Positions 1 to 9,508 of a stretch of DNA of 64,000 nucleotides are shown here, piece after piece. A program made the position numbers and the translations under genes. Under the pieces are notes generated by a model that was not told where the DNA came from, made no database searches, and saw nothing but the letters and a program-made list of their open reading frames with translations. Origin of the DNA: Murdochiella vaginalis (lineage in GTDB: Bacteria > Bacillota > Clostridia > Tissierellales > Peptoniphilaceae); contig NZ_LT632322.1 in the NCBI RefSeq assembly GCF_900119705.1, forward strand, positions 496,001-560,000. Direction: 5' to 3'. Numbering within the stretch: position 1 is the first letter of the stretch; each line of letters begins with the position of its first letter.

Positions 1-1473
1 TTACAGGAACTGCGCGAAAAAATGCTGCACAAGCTTCCAAAACTCTCGCTGGGGAAAGTAACAGCGACACCCAGCGGTGAATGGAAGCAGCTCATTGTAG
101 ATCAGGTGGAAAGTTTGGAGCGTCCGGTTGCTCATCTTATTCCGGAAATGACGGCAAATATGGTGGGGCCGCTCTGTATTTTGATTTATCTCATTGTACT
201 GGACTGGCGCATGGCACTGTTATCTTTGGTATCCATTCCGATCGGAATGTTTTTTATGAGTATCATTATGAAAAGCTACGGCAAGCAATATGCCGGCTCG
301 GTCCAGGTTGGCGCTCAGATGAATGCCGCTATTGCGGAATATGCCGGAGGCATTGAAGTTATTAAAGCTTTCAATCAAGGAGAGAGCAGCTATCACAAGT
401 TTTCCGAGAAAATTCTCGCAAATGCCCAATACTACTACGACTGGATGAAAAGCGTTCAGTTCTTAATGTCGCTGTCTAAATCGATACTTCCTACAACGCT
501 GCTTGCTGTTTTGCCGGCAGGATATCTTTTTTATCAAAGTGGAAGTTTGGACGGAGGCACATTTTTGACGACGGTGATCCTCTCTTTCTCCCTTTCGGGC
601 CTTTTGATGGCTGCCATGAATTTTGTGGACAGTTTGGCTCGGGTGGGAACGGTTGTCGGTCAGATTGATGCGCTCTTAGCTGCCGAAGAGCAGCAGCATG
701 AAAAACACCCGATATCGTTCAACAAACACGACATTGTTCTTGATCATGTTTCTTTTTCCTATGAATCCGGTGAAGATGCCAAAGAAATTATTCATGATGT
801 TTCTTTAAGCATAAAAGACGGGAGCTTTAATGCATTTGTAGGTCCATCCGGCGGCGGCAAATCGACCTTAGCAAAACTGATAGCCGGCTATTGGGATGTG
901 GAAAAAGGAAGCATCGCTATCGGTGGCATCAATGCGAAAAAGGTTCCCTTAGAACAACTCTATAACAGCGTTTCCTTTGTATCTCAGGATAATTTTCTCT
1001 TTAACGAAAGCATTCGCAACAACATTCGCATGGGTTGCTTGAGTGCTACGGATGAAGACGTGGAGCACATTGCGAAGCTCTCGGGCTGTCATGACTTTAT
1101 TGAGAATCTGGAAAACGGTTATGACACGATTGCAGGAGAAGGAGGCACTCATCTTTCCGGAGGTGAGCGTCAGCGGATTTCTATTGCGCGCGCCATGCTT
1201 AAAAACGCCCCGATTGTCATTTTCGACGAAGCAACAGCATACATTGATCCCGAGAATGAAGTGCTGATGCAGCAAGCACTGGGACAACTTGTTGCGGGGA
1301 AGACCGTTATCGCAATCGCTCATAGACTTTCCACCATCACGGGAGCCGATCAAATCTTCGTCATAGAAGAAGGAAAAATCGAAAATCATGGCACACATCA
1401 AGAGCTGCTTGAAAAGTCAAAGCTCTATCAAAGTATGTGGCTTGCTCATGTAGGCGCGAAAGGAGGCAAATAA
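1..1473 (+). CDS. ABC exporter half-transporter (permease plus ATPase), 5' truncated by window edge
   Basis: The reading frame is open from base 1, so the gene begins upstream of the window and about 490 codons are visible. The N-terminal half has membrane helices of a type I exporter domain. The C-terminal half is an ABC ATPase with Walker A GPSGGGKST (near codon 281), signature LSGGERQR, Walker B IVIFDEAT and the switch histidine in AHRLS. It ends one base before the next half-transporter, which has the same layout, so the two probably form a heterodimeric exporter. Such pairs export drugs, peptides or lipids; the substrate cannot be read here. The ribosome site of the next gene lies inside its 3' end, which indicates coupled translation. 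Confidence 0.93.
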   Translation, partial: LQELREKMLHKLPKLSLGKVTATPSGEWKQLIVDQVESLERPVAHLIPEMTANMVGPLCILIYLIVLDWRMALLSLVSIPIGMFFMSIIMKSYGKQYAGSVQVGAQMNAAIAEYAGGIEVIKAFNQGESSYHKFSEKILANAQYYYDWMKSVQFLMSLSKSILPTTLLAVLPAGYLFYQSGSLDGGTFLTTVILSFSLSGLLMAAMNFVDSLARVGTVVGQIDALLAAEEQQHEKHPISFNKHDIVLDHVSFSYESGEDAKEIIHDVSLSIKDGSFNAFVGPSGGGKSTLAKLIAGYWDVEKGSIAIGGINAKKVPLEQLYNSVSFVSQDNFLFNESIRNNIRMGCLSATDEDVEHIAKLSGCHDFIENLENGYDTIAGEGGTHLSGGERQRISIARAMLKNAPIVIFDEATAYIDPENEVLMQQALGQLVAGKTVIAIAHRLSTITGADQIFVIEEGKIENHGTHQELLEKSKLYQSMWLAHVGAKGGK

Positions 1474-1474
1474 C

Positions 1475-3205
1475 ATGTTGAACGCACTGAAAAAAATAGG
1501 ACATTTTGCCGGAGAGGAACAGGGCAATATTAGAAAGTCCATCGCCGTTTCCTTTCTTTTTGCCATTTTCTATATGTTTCAAATTGGTGCTGTTTACTTT
1601 GTCATCTTAGGGATGCTGGGAAAAGATATCGGCATAAACCCTGCTCTTTTGGCACTCCTTTTTCTCCTTATCAGCATCTTCGGACGTGCTCTTACCAACT
1701 ACTTTGCTCAGCTCGAGCAAACGCATGCCGGCTACTTCATGGTGGCTCGGCAGAGACTTGCGGTCGCAAACAAAATGAAGACCGTGCCTATGGGCTATTT
1801 TGATGAAGCAAACACCGGCAATATTGTAGGAACGCTTACTACGGTTCTCGGTGATGTAGAAAACACAGCTCCGGTTGTGCTGATCAATATCATGGGAGGC
1901 TTTCTCAATGCTTTTGTGTTTACTTTAATAACCTTGATCTGGGATTGGCGTATCGGTCTCATCGTTATTGTCGGTACACTGATTTATTTGTGGGTTACCT
2001 CGGCGATGGAGAAAAAGACGGCACACCTTGCACCGAAACGCCAAGAAGCGCAAGCAGAACTGGTGGAAGCCGTCCTTGAACAGATTAAGGGAATGTCCAT
2101 TATTAAATCCTTTAATCTGACAGGGAAAGGTGATAAAAAGGTTCATGCGGCAATTCGTCGTAACAAGAAGACCAACCTTGCTATTGAAAAAATGTTTACG
2201 CCTTATAATATGGCCCAGGATTTTGTGCTAAAGCTCTTTAGCATTTTGATTATCGTTGCAGCTATTTACCTTTACGTGCAAGGAACTATGCTTCCGGAAA
2301 ATGCTCTGATGTCCGTTATCATTTCCTTTATGATTTTTGCCCAGATTGATTCCGCCGGTTCATCTATGGCTGTTTTGCGTGTGGTATCCAGTTCTATTGA
2401 TCAGGTAGAAAACCTAAAACAGATGCCGGTTATGGATATTCATGGTGAAGACATCCGTCCGAAAAAAGCCTCCATAAAGGTAGCAAATATTGACTTTTCG
2501 TATGGAAGCAAAGAAATTTTGCATGATGTAAGCTTTACCGTTCCGGAAAAAACAACCACGGCCATCGTAGGCCCTTCTGGATCCGGGAAAACAACGGTTT
2601 GTAATTTAATTGCCCGTTTCTGGGATGTCAATGCAGGAAGCATCAAAATTGGAGGACATGATATTCGGGACTATACGTTGACCTCTTTGATGGATCAGAT
2701 CTCTATGGTGTTCCAAAGCGTCTATTTGTTCCAAGACACCATTGAAAACAATATCAAATTTGGAAACATGAATGCCACGCATGAAGAAGTCGTTCAAGCT
2801 GCTCAAAAAGCAGCTTGCCATGATTTTATCATGAGTCTGCCGGAAGGCTATAAAACGGTAATCGGAGAAGGCGGTGCATCTCTTTCCGGCGGTGAAAAAC
2901 AGCGTATCTCTATTGCAAGAGCCATCCTCAAAGATGCGCCCATCATCATATTCGATGAAGCAACAGCCAATGTCGATCCGGAAAACGAAGATAAGCTTCA
3001 GCAGGCTATGAACAGCTTAATGAAAGATAAAACCATCATTATGATTGCTCATCGCTTGAAAACAGTTGAAAACGCCGATCAAATTTTAGTGATTGATGAA
3101 GGCAAAGTAGTGGCGAGTGGCACACATAACGAACTTGCCGCCAAAGACGGTATTTATTCCAGGTTCCTTCAGGCTCGGAAAACGGCTGAGTCTTGGAAGA
3201 TATAA
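1475..3205 (+). CDS. ABC exporter half-transporter, second subunit
   Basis: This 576-residue protein has five to six predicted membrane helices in the first 300 residues, then an ABC ATPase with Walker A GPSGSGKTT, signature LSGGEKQR, Walker B IIIFDEAT and the AHRLK histidine motif. It has the full length expected for a half-transporter. Both this and the preceding subunit keep a glutamate after Walker B, so both ATP sites look competent. The start follows AAAGGAGG at the end of the preceding gene. The ECF importer genes follow after 21 bases, so exporter and importer probably share a transcript. The exported compound is unknown. Confidence 0.94.
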   Translation: MLNALKKIGHFAGEEQGNIRKSIAVSFLFAIFYMFQIGAVYFVILGMLGKDIGINPALLALLFLLISIFGRALTNYFAQLEQTHAGYFMVARQRLAVANKMKTVPMGYFDEANTGNIVGTLTTVLGDVENTAPVVLINIMGGFLNAFVFTLITLIWDWRIGLIVIVGTLIYLWVTSAMEKKTAHLAPKRQEAQAELVEAVLEQIKGMSIIKSFNLTGKGDKKVHAAIRRNKKTNLAIEKMFTPYNMAQDFVLKLFSILIIVAAIYLYVQGTMLPENALMSVIISFMIFAQIDSAGSSMAVLRVVSSSIDQVENLKQMPVMDIHGEDIRPKKASIKVANIDFSYGSKEILHDVSFTVPEKTTTAIVGPSGSGKTTVCNLIARFWDVNAGSIKIGGHDIRDYTLTSLMDQISMVFQSVYLFQDTIENNIKFGNMNATHEEVVQAAQKAACHDFIMSLPEGYKTVIGEGGASLSGGEKQRISIARAILKDAPIIIFDEATANVDPENEDKLQQAMNSLMKDKTIIMIAHRLKTVENADQILVIDEGKVVASGTHNELAAKDGIYSRFLQARKTAESWKI

Positions 3206-3226
3206 AAAGCATTTAAGGAGGATTTT

Positions 3227-3808
3227 ATGAAACTTAAAAATGTGGTACAAATTGCAGTGCTTGGAGTCATTGGCTTTGTTCTGGCTATGGGCATCGGTAT
3301 GCTGACGGGACTTTTAGGCGTGGTTTCACTTTATGTATCCGCAGGATTTGGCGCTTTCTTTGTCGCGCCGGTCTATGTCATCATGGCACGCAAGGTGCAA
3401 AAGCGAGGTGCATCGTTTCTCTTTTGGCTGATTATCGGTCTCTTATACATTGCAATGGGCTATTGGATTGCAACACCGATTTGTGTTGTTGCCGGTATCA
3501 TAGCTGAACTGATTGTAGGTGATTACAGCAATAAAAACCGTATTGCCATGGCTTTCAGCGCATCAATGTTTATTTACGCCATGCATCCGATTCTATTTGT
3601 TGTGTTGTTGGGTGCCGAAAACATTGCACGCTTTGTCAGCAGCATGAGTTTAGAGCAAGCGCAAATGATGGTGGCCAGCTATACCGGAAATGTAATAGTG
3701 ATTTGCGTTTTGGTAAACATTGTTTTGGAGCTTATCGCCGGCCGTTTCGGGCTTTTCATCAATAACAAGTTTTTTGAAAAGAATAGTAAACAAAGCAGGC
3801 TTAGCTGA
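3227..3808 (+). CDS. ECF transporter substrate-binding S component (MptD/Trep_Strep-like)
   Basis: A 193-residue, very hydrophobic protein with about six membrane helices, preceded by AAGGAGG at good spacing. Its length, the short basic loop (residues about 58-65) and the downstream T component and double ATPase mark it as the S component of an energy-coupling factor importer. It resembles the MptD family of putative S components, whose ligand is not established. It overlaps the T-component start by one base (TGATG), so translation is coupled. The substrate assignment is open; family membership is inferred from topology and context. Confidence 0.82.
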   Translation: MKLKNVVQIAVLGVIGFVLAMGIGMLTGLLGVVSLYVSAGFGAFFVAPVYVIMARKVQKRGASFLFWLIIGLLYIAMGYWIATPICVVAGIIAELIVGDYSNKNRIAMAFSASMFIYAMHPILFVVLLGAENIARFVSSMSLEQAQMMVASYTGNVIVICVLVNIVLELIAGRFGLFINNKFFEKNSKQSRLS

Positions 3809-4506
3809 TGATAAAGGAATCAGCTCTAAAGAAAAAGAAGGAAGGACAGCTGCATCCGTTTACGCTCTTCGCGCTTACGATTCTGGTGTCCTTCCAGGTC
3901 TTTTTTGGCAATCAAACGGTCTATTGGGCAGTGCTTATTCTGACGTTGTTGATTGCTTTAAATGCCTCGACAGGTCTCTTCCTTAGACAGATTATTGTCT
4001 TTTCTGTTTCCTATGGCATGATGTATCTTTTGGCCTTCGCTGATTTGGGATATGTCACAGGCATTTTTATAGGACTTTTTGCACTCATTGCCCGCTTCAT
4101 ACCGATCTTTAATATTGGCATTGTGTTGATTCTTACCAGCCCATCAAAAATCTTAGCCTGTTTTCGCAAGCTTCATATGCCCAACACCGTTAGTGTAGCC
4201 ATGATTGCAGCTTTGCGTTTTATGGATGAAATTGGCCTGCGCTTGCATGAGATTCGAAACGGTATGAAAATCCGCGGCTTTCATGCTTCCCTTTTGCATC
4301 CCGTCCGCACTTTTGAGCTGTACTTTGTTCCTTTGGTATATAAGTGTCTGCATGTCAGCGAAACGCTTGTCTCTTCAATTATTGCCAAAGGTATCGAGTA
4401 TGAAGGAGAAAAAACCAGTTATTATGATATGCGCTTTAAATTCGCAGATGGCATCAGTCTGTTTGCCGGTGTGGCGCTTTTGGGAGTTGCACTATGGACA
4501 TCATGA
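3808..4506 (+). CDS. ECF transporter T component (EcfT/CbiQ family)
   Basis: This 232-residue membrane protein has four to five helices followed by a cytoplasmic region containing the coupling segment with the Ala/Arg-Gly type motif (KIRGFHAS), which in this family docks to the ATPases. It links the S component to the energy-coupling ATPases in the cytoplasmic membrane. The start overlaps the S-component stop, and its own 3' end overlaps the ATPase gene by 13 bases, which is typical of one tightly coupled operon. Confidence 0.88.
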   Translation: MIKESALKKKKEGQLHPFTLFALTILVSFQVFFGNQTVYWAVLILTLLIALNASTGLFLRQIIVFSVSYGMMYLLAFADLGYVTGIFIGLFALIARFIPIFNIGIVLILTSPSKILACFRKLHMPNTVSVAMIAALRFMDEIGLRLHEIRNGMKIRGFHASLLHPVRTFELYFVPLVYKCLHVSETLVSSIIAKGIEYEGEKTSYYDMRFKFADGISLFAGVALLGVALWTS

Positions 4507-5942
4507 AAGTCAATATTGAGCGCTTTACCTATCAAGGAGAAGAAAAGTCATCTTTGCATGCTATTCATTTTGCGATTGCACCGGGAAAACTGGTCGTACT
4601 CACCGGTAATTCCGGCTGCGGAAAAACAACGCTTACCAGAGTGATGAACGGACTCATACCGGATCAGTATGAAGGCACACTGGATGGCAAAGTCACATTA
4701 TTGGATCAAAATCTGCATGATTTTAAGACGGGTACCTTGGCTAAGGTCATCGGCAACGTATTTCAAAATCCATCCGATCAATTCTTTACCCGCAAGGCAG
4801 AAGATGAGGTCGCCCTTGTCGGAGAGAACCTCGGCATGCCGCAGGCGGAACTGAGAAAACGGGTGAAGAAAGCTTTTGAGTACATGAGCATTGCTCACTT
4901 AATGGATAAAAATTTGAATGAACTTTCCGGTGGAGAAAAACAGCGGGTAGCTATTGCCTCTACCTTAGTTTATGACACAAAGATTATTTTCTTTGATGAG
5001 CCTTCAGCTTCCCTTGATCAAGAAGGTATCCGAGATTTGCAAGGCATCCTGAAATTGCTCAAAGCGTCGGGTAGAACCATCATCATCGCCGAACACCGAC
5101 TATATTTTTTGGAGGATCTCTACGATAAGCTCTATGTCATGAAAGACGGAACTTTTATCAAAGAATTTGATGCGGGCGAACTGAAATCATCCGATTGTAA
5201 AGACTTGGGACTTCGAGCGATAGATTTTTCCGCACTTGTTCCGCACAACACGACAAAGACAGGTGAGCGTGTTTTTTCTGCGAAGGATGTTCATGTCTCT
5301 GTAGGCAAAAAAGAACTCATCTCGAATTTATCCTTTGACTTACATTCCGATGAAATCATGGGGATTGTCGGCACAAATGGTATCGGAAAAAGCAGTTTAG
5401 GTCGTGTTCTCTGCGGACTTGCCGGCAAGAAGCAAGATATTTCATGGGGAAAAACTCAGCGAGAACGACTGAAAAATGCCTACTACATGATGCAGGATGT
5501 AGACTACCAGCTGTTTTTTGATACCGTAGAAAACGAGGCGCTCGCGAACGGCAAAAAAATAAGCGATGCTTATTTGGCAGAGGTCTCTTGGATCATTAAG
5601 CATATTGATCTTTGGAATAAACGCAGCGAGCATCCGCAAAACTTATCCGGCGGGCAAAAGCAAAGGCTGGCTCTCGCCAATGCTTTTTTGAGTGAAAAGC
5701 AAATTCTTATTTTGGATGAGCCGACCAGCGGTTTGGATTACATGCACATGGATAAAATCGCCGAGCTTATCTTTGAACTTGCCAAAGGTCGCCCGACACT
5801 TATTATTACGCATGACATTGAACTATTACTGAAAGTCTGCCGGACGGTCCTTCTGATCAAACAAGATGGATATGAGAAACTTGATTTACAGACGGCAGAA
5901 TATCATAAGCTCATTTCTTATTTTGATCAGATGATGAAATAA
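4494..5942 (+). CDS. ECF transporter ATPase with two fused ABC domains (EcfA1A2-like)
   Basis: The 482-residue protein has two ABC ATPase domains in tandem. The first has Walker A GNSGCGKTT and signature LSGGEKQR with FFDEPSASLD. The second has GTNGIGKSS, signature LSGGQKQR and ILDEPTSGLD. No membrane helices are present. This fused double ATPase powers the ECF importer formed with the two preceding membrane proteins. The start codon lies inside the EcfT gene. Its stop is only six bases from the stop of the convergent recombinase fragment, so the host operon ends exactly where accessory DNA begins. Confidence 0.92.
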   Translation: MDIMKVNIERFTYQGEEKSSLHAIHFAIAPGKLVVLTGNSGCGKTTLTRVMNGLIPDQYEGTLDGKVTLLDQNLHDFKTGTLAKVIGNVFQNPSDQFFTRKAEDEVALVGENLGMPQAELRKRVKKAFEYMSIAHLMDKNLNELSGGEKQRVAIASTLVYDTKIIFFDEPSASLDQEGIRDLQGILKLLKASGRTIIIAEHRLYFLEDLYDKLYVMKDGTFIKEFDAGELKSSDCKDLGLRAIDFSALVPHNTTKTGERVFSAKDVHVSVGKKELISNLSFDLHSDEIMGIVGTNGIGKSSLGRVLCGLAGKKQDISWGKTQRERLKNAYYMMQDVDYQLFFDTVENEALANGKKISDAYLAEVSWIIKHIDLWNKRSEHPQNLSGGQKQRLALANAFLSEKQILILDEPTSGLDYMHMDKIAELIFELAKGRPTLIITHDIELLLKVCRTVLLIKQDGYEKLDLQTAEYHKLISYFDQMMK

Positions 5943-5948
5943 CGGCGG

Positions 5949-6845
5949 CTAAGAGCAAATCTCGCTGCCGTTTCTGAAGGTTATGCGGATATCTTCTTTG
6001 CTGAATACCGTGATGTGATCTACAAGAGCACAGAAGCTCTGTTCGTCGAATGTTTGCAGAAGCCTGTCTTGTTTTTGTAGCTGCTTCAGGCAGAACTTGA
6101 TATCGACTTTGGTCGCCTGCATCTTTTTGAGCTTTCCTTCGACCTTCGCTAAGGCCGCCTTTTTTTCATTGTAGAAGCGTTCCAGATCTTCGTACTTTGC
6201 TTGGTACTCGCTCTGGTCTTGCGGGATGGCAGCATTTTGGCGGATAAGGTCTTCGATCATCTTGGCACAGACATCCATCTCGCTTTCCAGCTTGGCTTTT
6301 TCGCCTTCCAAGGTGTGAGTATCATAAACGCCTCCGACAATCTCTTGAAAGCTATTAAGAATCTCATCTTTATTCTCTATGAGCTTGTTGGTCGCAGAAA
6401 GGACGGCGGCTTTTAGCTCCTCATCGGTAAGATGCACGCCGTTTTTGCAGGGGGAGTTTTTCTTGCAGTGCCTGTTGCATTGCCAGATGACCTGCTTATA
6501 TTTGTCGTTGGAATGCCAGACTTTTGAACCGAGCCTTGTTCCGCATTCTCCGCAGTAGATCTTGCCGGAGAAAAGTCTCACGCCACTGTGTCTTCCTTTT
6601 TCGTTTTTGCGCCGTTCCATCTCGCGTTGTACGAGTTCCCACACCTCCGGTTCAATGATGGCTTCGTGGTTTCCGGAGACGTAGTACTGCGGAATTTCGC
6701 CTTCGTTTATCTTGTGCTCTTTGGTAAGAAAGTTCGTGGTAAAGGACTTTTGCAGGAGCGCATCGCCTTTGTATTTTTCGTTGGTAAGGATGGATTTATG
6801 GCATGGGCAAAAAAGCGAGGCGATATGGAGTGAACAACGATCCAT
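5949..6845 (-). pseudogene. Large serine recombinase, C-terminal fragment only
   Basis: The frame encodes the Recombinase domain end, a zinc beta-ribbon (CGECGTR then CNRHCKKNSPC) and the long coiled coil plus C-terminal segment typical of large serine integrases. The N-terminal resolvase domain with the catalytic serine is missing. The first about 17 residues look unrelated, and the homologous part begins near 6795, where it meets Fic-like sequence on the other strand. A full-length relative is present at 33166-34935. The fragment cannot catalyse recombination and marks an old integration boundary directly after the host ECF operon. Confidence 0.85.
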
Positions 6846-7155
6846 TTAAGGAATATATCAAAGAATCCGAGCGTGCCTTCAGCTTTACGCCGAATGACTA
6901 TATCTCCATTCACAGAAAGCTGTTTACTGGTATCTATTCCCACGCCGGATGAGATCATCTACCACCTTGCGTTTTTTGTTTCCAGACTGTGGCAGATCTA
7001 TGTTTTCGGTGAGGGCAACACCAGAACGATGGCGGTATTCTTTCCGCTGCAAAACCGGACATTGCATAGCAGCGGCACTTTTAAGGAAACAGAAAAACTG
7101 GACATTGAAACTGCAAAACCGGACATTGACGATCTAAAACCGGACACGGAAAAGG
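6815..7155 (+). pseudogene. Fic/DOC family protein remnant, internally deleted and frameshifted
   Basis: Frame one, from about 6815 to a stop at 6950, encodes an N-terminal Fic-like segment (RYGVNNDPFKEYIKES, then IHRKLFTGIYSHAG). After a frame change at 6948 the sequence continues with IIYHLAFFVSRLWQIYVFGEGNTRT, in which FGEGNTRT corresponds to the Fic active-site loop. The central part, and the residues expected between the two pieces, are missing. A low-complexity tail with KPDI repeats follows and may be the original C-terminus. Fic proteins transfer AMP to target proteins and often act as toxins; this copy is dead. The identification rests on motif recognition alone. Confidence 0.6.
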
Positions 7156-7286
7156 CAAGTATCGCTTCCGGCAGCAGTAGAGTTGAGTGGATGGGAAATC
7201 ACAGGTTTTCGGACATATTCCCTCAGAGCGAAGTCTTGAGGCGATTGGGAAATCTGTGCGGTTGCTTTATTATAGTAGGAACAAGC

Positions 7287-7742
7287 ACATCGACCTGTTT
7301 CCGAGAACGAGCGCGGTCGAGAAAATGGCAATTTTGAGGTTAAAATGGGTGTGGATATGTTTCCGAGAACGAACGGACTGATTTTCCGTGGATTGCCCGA
7401 TTATTTGACATCCATCTGGAGCAATCGAGCCACGTTGAGACGGTAGCACTTTTGTCCAAACTTGATGTCGATAAGCATATAAATATTGAAATTGAGCTGG
7501 ATGAGCTTGATTTGACAAGTGCGGAGAGCAAAGCAACATATGCTCAAATCAAAGAATATGTTTGGAATAAATTTGAATTAAAAGTTTCGACATTATATAT
7601 TGCACAGATAAAAAGGAAATGTGGAATAGAATTACGAGAACATTACAACAAGTCTAAAAAGGAGAAACAAATTATTCCACAGTGTACACCTGAAAAAGAA
7701 GAAGCCATCATGGATGCTTTGAGACACTTCAAAATGATTTAA
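7287..7742 (+). pseudogene. Broken copies of an RlmD-type 23S rRNA methyltransferase C-terminus
   Basis: Three pieces of the same conserved tail follow each other in different frames: HIDLFPRTSAVE at 7287, GVDMFPRTN at 7348, and a longer in-frame stretch from about 7422, HVETVALLSKLDVDKH, running to the stop at 7742. The VD-F/M-FPRTSHVE motif is the end of the RNA uracil-5-methyltransferase domain. The extra about 95 residues match the tail often seen on clostridial homologues, as I remember it. No catalytic domain remains. Similar short fragments occur at 58290, 60335 and 62370 in this window. Confidence 0.65.
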
Positions 7743-7895
7743 TAGAAAAGAATAACAGCATATGACTTTCTGCATTTATTACATTCCTACTTGGTATAGG
7801 AACAGCTATTATTCCTTTCTTGCAAGGTATCAATTAGAAAATAGGCTAAATATAAAGATTGATAGGATCATTTTTATATTTAAAGGAGCGTTGAA

Positions 7896-8213
7896 ATGAT
7901 TGATAAAAGCAACAAAAAATTTTAGGATAAATTTGCTAAGTTGTATGCCCCTTTTATGAAAAAAGATAAAGAGGTTTATGATAAAGTTTGTGAATATCTT
8001 AGTCCTCATTTGAATAAAGATATGGAGGTGCTTGAACTTGCTTGTGGAGTAAGACCTTTCTTATCTGATAAATTTGATATTACGAAGCATAAGAATTACA
8101 AGTTATTGGAAGATTTTGATGAGAAGAATTTGTTTGACATTGAAAGATGCATTAAACGAAAAGGAAAAGTAAAACTGAATAGGCAGACTATAAATACAAG
8201 ATTATATAAATAG
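7896..8213 (+). pseudogene. SAM-dependent methyltransferase remnant
   Basis: An ATG at 7896 with a good AAAGGAG site starts a methyltransferase-like N-terminus (DKFAKLYAPFMKKDKEVYDKV), but a TAG at 7923 interrupts it. The frame then continues to LELACG, the start of the SAM-binding motif I, where the family sequence is lost and an unrelated tail runs to 8213. A complete relative lies at 48738-49403 and another broken one at 55133-55624. The base composition is distinctly AT-rich. Confidence 0.6.
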
Positions 8214-8242
8214 ATCTGAATTTAGTGAGGAGGATAGGATAA

Positions 8243-8860
8243 TTGAAAGAATATATTTTGAATTTAGAAAAAGAATTCTCTTTGATAGAGAACGGCTTTA
8301 AAGAGCAAGAAAAAAGAGCCTTTGCTGATTATAAATCTAATAATAATGAACATAGCAAAAAATTGGCATTTTTAGCTTATAAGTCCAATGTATATCAAGT
8401 TAGAATGTATGGTGTGTTTCTATTTGGATATTTATCATCATATGAAGAAATTTTAAGATTTATGAGAGATGAAGTTTCCAAAGATGACAATTGGAGAGTT
8501 CAGGAAGTATTGGCAAAGGCATTCGATGAATTTTGCAAGAAAATAGGATATGAAAAAGCACTCCCAATAATTGATGAATGGTTAGAAAATGAAAATCCGA
8601 ATACGAGGAGAGCAGTAACAGAGGGATTAAGAATATGGACAAGTAGACCATATTTCAAAGAAAATCCGAATGAAGCTATTGAAAGATTAGTCAATTTAAA
8701 AGAAGATTCGAGTGAATATGTAAGAAAATCGGTTGGAAATGCTTTAAGAGATATTAGCAAAAAATTTCCAGAATTAATTAAAGCTGAACTCAATAGCTGG
8801 AAGTTGGAAAGTAAAGAAATAAATCAAGTGTATAAGTTAGCAAGTAAATTTATTGTATAA
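8243..8860 (+). CDS. HEAT-repeat protein, AlkD-like DNA alkylation repair family
   Basis: A 205-residue helical protein with repeated two-helix units such as DNWRVQEVLAKAFDEF, NPNTRRAVTEGLRIW and SEYVRKSVGNALRDISK, spaced about 40 residues apart. This pattern is typical of HEAT repeats and of the AlkD-like DNA alkylation repair family, which uses such repeats to bind DNA and remove alkylated bases. Whether it has glycosylase activity cannot be seen. The start is TTG after GTGAGGAGGAT. Composition is strongly AT-rich like its neighbours up to 9508. It stands alone and is followed by a clear terminator. Confidence 0.7.
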   Translation: MKEYILNLEKEFSLIENGFKEQEKRAFADYKSNNNEHSKKLAFLAYKSNVYQVRMYGVFLFGYLSSYEEILRFMRDEVSKDDNWRVQEVLAKAFDEFCKKIGYEKALPIIDEWLENENPNTRRAVTEGLRIWTSRPYFKENPNEAIERLVNLKEDSSEYVRKSVGNALRDISKKFPELIKAELNSWKLESKEINQVYKLASKFIV

Positions 8861-8905
8861 CAAATTCAATTTATCTAATTAAAAAATTAAATGGAAATAG
8901 TACCT

Positions 8906-8943
8906 AAGGCGATAGAAATTAAAAACTATATCGTCTTTTTTTA
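8906..8943 (+). terminator. Rho-independent terminator after the HEAT-repeat gene
   Basis: A nine-base-pair stem (AAGGCGATA with TATCGTCTT, one G-T pair) is followed by a run of T residues. Confidence 0.75.
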
Positions 8944-9017
8944 TACTCAGAATTAGGAGGTTAAGATGGTAAGGATAAGAAGTCCCACTTAAATAGTTTA
9001 ACATATAAGACATTTAG

Positions 9018-9047
9018 CGATTGAATTATAAGTTCAGTCGTTTTTTT
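9018..9047 (+). terminator. Terminator-like hairpin upstream of ssb
   Basis: A ten-base stem (CGATTGAATT with AGTTCAGTCG, two G-T pairs), a three-base loop and seven T residues. No intact gene lies just upstream, so it probably ended a gene of the AT-rich element that is now lost. Confidence 0.6.
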
Positions 9048-9080
9048 AATTGAAATTTATAGATTAAGGAGAAGAAATTA

Positions 9081-9392
9081 ATGGATAGAGAAATGATAAA
9101 TATTAATGCAAATTTAGTTAAGGAAGCTAAATTTTCAGAATTTGAAAAAGATGGAAAAAGTGTTCAAGTAGCAAATTTTGCTCTTGTTAAAAATTATGGA
9201 AAGGGCAAAGAATATACAAATTGCTCAGTATATGGAGAAAAGGTAAAAATTGTAAAAGAATTTGAAAAAGGAGATCTAATCCATGTCTTTGGATATTTCA
9301 AAGAAAATAAAAAAGGAGATAAGGTCTACAAGAACTTTATAGTTAAATCACTAAACAAAATAGAAAATAAGAAAGAAAACGAGGAGGAATAA
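9081..9392 (+). CDS. ssb: Single-stranded DNA-binding protein of a conjugative element
   Basis: A 103-residue OB-fold protein. The pattern of INANLVKEA, VANFALVKNY, TNCSVYGEK and HVFGYFKENK matches single-stranded DNA-binding proteins. It is shorter than the chromosomal protein and lacks the usual acidic DDIPF tail, ending instead in a Lys/Glu-rich stretch. It sits one base before the Maff2 start and follows AAGGAG. In ICEs such proteins protect the transferred strand. The codon use is AT-rich, like the first exon of Maff2 and unlike the GC-rich ICE genes after the intron. Confidence 0.85.
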   Translation: MDREMININANLVKEAKFSEFEKDGKSVQVANFALVKNYGKGKEYTNCSVYGEKVKIVKEFEKGDLIHVFGYFKENKKGDKVYKNFIVKSLNKIENKKENEEE

Positions 9393-9393
9393 T

Positions 9394-9508
9394 ATGGAAT
9401 TTTTTACAGCTGGAGTTGGAGTTTTAAAAACACTTGTAACTGCAATTGGTGCAGGTTTAGGAGCATGGGGAGTTATTAACTTGATGGAAGGTTATGGTAA
9501 TGATAACC
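9394..9508 (+). CDS. Maff2/VirB2-like conjugation protein, 5' exon
   Basis: ATG at 9394 after GAGGAGG starts a small membrane protein with one helix around VGVLKTLVTAIGAGLGAWGVINL, then GYGNDN. It stops matching the family at 9508, where the group II intron begins. Joined to the exon at 12280-12380 the frame is exactly 72 codons, the usual size of Maff2 proteins. These are small membrane proteins encoded beside the VirB6/TrbL gene in clostridial ICEs and are thought to be pilin-like subunits. The exon is AT-rich. Confidence 0.85.

Noticed and set aside
6873-7337. 154-codon open frame on the plus strand as an intact gene
   Set aside because: Only the middle part is Fic-like; the start lies in the wrong frame for the N-terminal homology and the end runs into broken RlmD tails.
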